DNA of 64,000 bases from Pseudomonas graminis (lineage in GTDB: Bacteria > Pseudomonadota > Gammaproteobacteria > Pseudomonadales > Pseudomonadaceae), in contig NZ_FOHW01000003.1 in NCBI RefSeq assembly GCF_900111735.1, forward strand, positions 1-64,000, given 5' to 3'. Under the pieces are notes generated by a model. That model was not told the DNA's origin. It made no database searches and saw nothing but the letters and a program-made list of their open reading frames with translations. Both the position numbers and the translations under genes were made by a program. Below, piece after piece: positions 63,539-64,000 of this stretch (positions are counted from its first letter, which is position 1; every line of letters starts with the position of its first letter).

Positions 63539-63660
63539 GGCAGGTCAATCGGCGAGGCAGCCATTGAAGCGGCAGGCAGGGCAATCGGCAGGCAAAACAA
63601 AGCCGCGACAACGCGCGGCAAGCATGAAAATAAAACGGTGCGGCGTGGGCAGTGGTCCAT
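63535..63660 (-). CDS. 41-residue small exported or membrane peptide
   Basis: An ORF with a good AGGAG (eight bases before the ATG) encodes 41 residues beginning MDHCPRRTVLFSCLP, with a hydrophobic segment (about 14-34) like a signal peptide. Its stop overlaps the DUF4892 start (ATGA), so translation is coupled. No family recognised. It may be a real small protein or a leader. Confidence 0.5.
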   Translation of the reverse strand: MDHCPRRTVLFSCLPRVVAALFCLPIALPAASMAASPIDLP

Positions 63661-63712
63661 CGTGCAGTCTCCTGTTTCAACTGCCCCAGCCTCGGCAGTT
63701 GCAGGTCGCAAG

Positions 63713-64000
63713 TCAAGGAACGGCGAAGAAGCGATTGAAACAGTCTGCAACAGAGCGCGCACCCGCCTCATCGTTAAGGTGCAGATGGTGGCCGCCCGGC
63801 AAGGACGTCACCGTAAAAGGAACGCTGGCGAGCAGCTCCCGGTTCTGCGCCAGCATTCCCTCCTCGGCGACGATCAACTGCGCCGGACAGCGCACCGCGG
63901 TGACAAAAGACAGCGCCTGAGCTCGTGTCAGACGAATCGCCGAGGGCAAGGTCAGTCGGCTGTCGCTGCGCCAGGTGTAACCACCCGGCACCGGCATCAA
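63713..64000 (-). CDS. alpha/beta hydrolase, C-terminal part
   Basis: The last 95 codons of a gene whose start lies beyond the window. It has the core of an alpha/beta-hydrolase C-terminal half: CPAQLIVAEEGML and the catalytic His in GGHHLHLND. It lies upstream of the small ORF and DUF4892 on the same strand, so all three may be one operon. The function of the whole is unknown. Confidence 0.75.
   Translation of the reverse strand: MMPVPGGYTWRSDSRLTLPSAIRLTRAQALSFVTAVRCPAQLIVAEEGMLAQNRELLASVPFTVTSLPGGHHLHLNDEAGARSVADCFNRFFAVP

Noticed and set aside
1..64000. Search for IS transposases, phage genes, rRNA and tRNA
   Set aside because: No convincing transposase, integrase, phage structural gene, rRNA or tRNA sequence was seen. 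The accessory signal is limited to repeats.

Overview
The window looks like a chromosomal segment of a fluorescent-group Pseudomonas. The supporting signs are high GC, strongly GC3-biased genes, dense REP/BIME repeats, and a gene set typical of that genus: kdpFABC-kdpDE, polB, a TgpA/MoxR/DUF58 locus, paoABC and a PA4872-type oxaloacetate decarboxylase. No rRNA, tRNA, insertion sequence, prophage or CRISPR array was seen. About 50 protein genes can be supported. Three small ones are easy to miss: kdpF, a 25-codon leader ORF before a sugar ABC operon, and a 41-codon ORF before a DUF4892 gene.

Layout, left part. 0.1-2.9 kb holds a RidA-family gene, a DUF2252 gene and a GcvA-like LysR regulator. 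2.9-8.1 kb is a divergent catabolic operon (SDR dehydrogenase, MFS importer, split transketolase, HSL-type hydrolase) with two adjacent dyads in its promoter region. 8.1-11 kb is a GAF-GAF-GGDEF-EAL cyclic-di-GMP enzyme. 11.3-16.7 kb has a zinc alcohol dehydrogenase and a Tat-exported molybdenum aldehyde oxidoreductase (paoABC-like). 16.9-23.3 kb is a leftward sugar operon: ABC ATPase, permease, binding protein, LacI regulator and FGGY kinase. Two perfect palindromes sit over its probable promoter. 23.5-26.7 kb has an orphan antitoxin-like regulator, oxaloacetate decarboxylase, a cupin and a LysR regulator. 26.7-36.3 kb carries polB, two lipoproteins, a carboxypeptidase G2-like enzyme, a class-III aminotransferase with divergent LysR, and a PI-PLC-like protein.

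Layout, right part. 36.3-42.1 kb contains DoxX, an MltF-like lytic transglycosylase, TatD, a small membrane protein, a thioesterase and a CHAD protein. 42.1-46 kb is the tgpA-DUF58-moxR operon. 46.3-47.8 kb has a lipoprotein and a patatin. 48.2-56.6 kb is the high-affinity potassium system, kdpFABC plus kdpD and kdpE, with a good KdpE-type box upstream of kdpF. 57.6-59.5 kb is an OmpR/EnvZ-type two-component pair. 59.7-64 kb has a five-EF-hand protein, an AI-2E family permease, a CDF-like protein, a DUF4892 protein and the end of an alpha/beta hydrolase.

The most unusual signal is not a protein. Three copies of a roughly 270-300 bp element lie at about 32.7, 56.9 and 57.3 kb. Each is joined to a REP and a variable short tandem repeat. 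Each can fold into the same nested, branched structure. Its outer stem differs between copies at five of eight base pairs, always compensated. Two deviations in one copy are G-U pairs on only one strand, which suggests that strand is selected as RNA.
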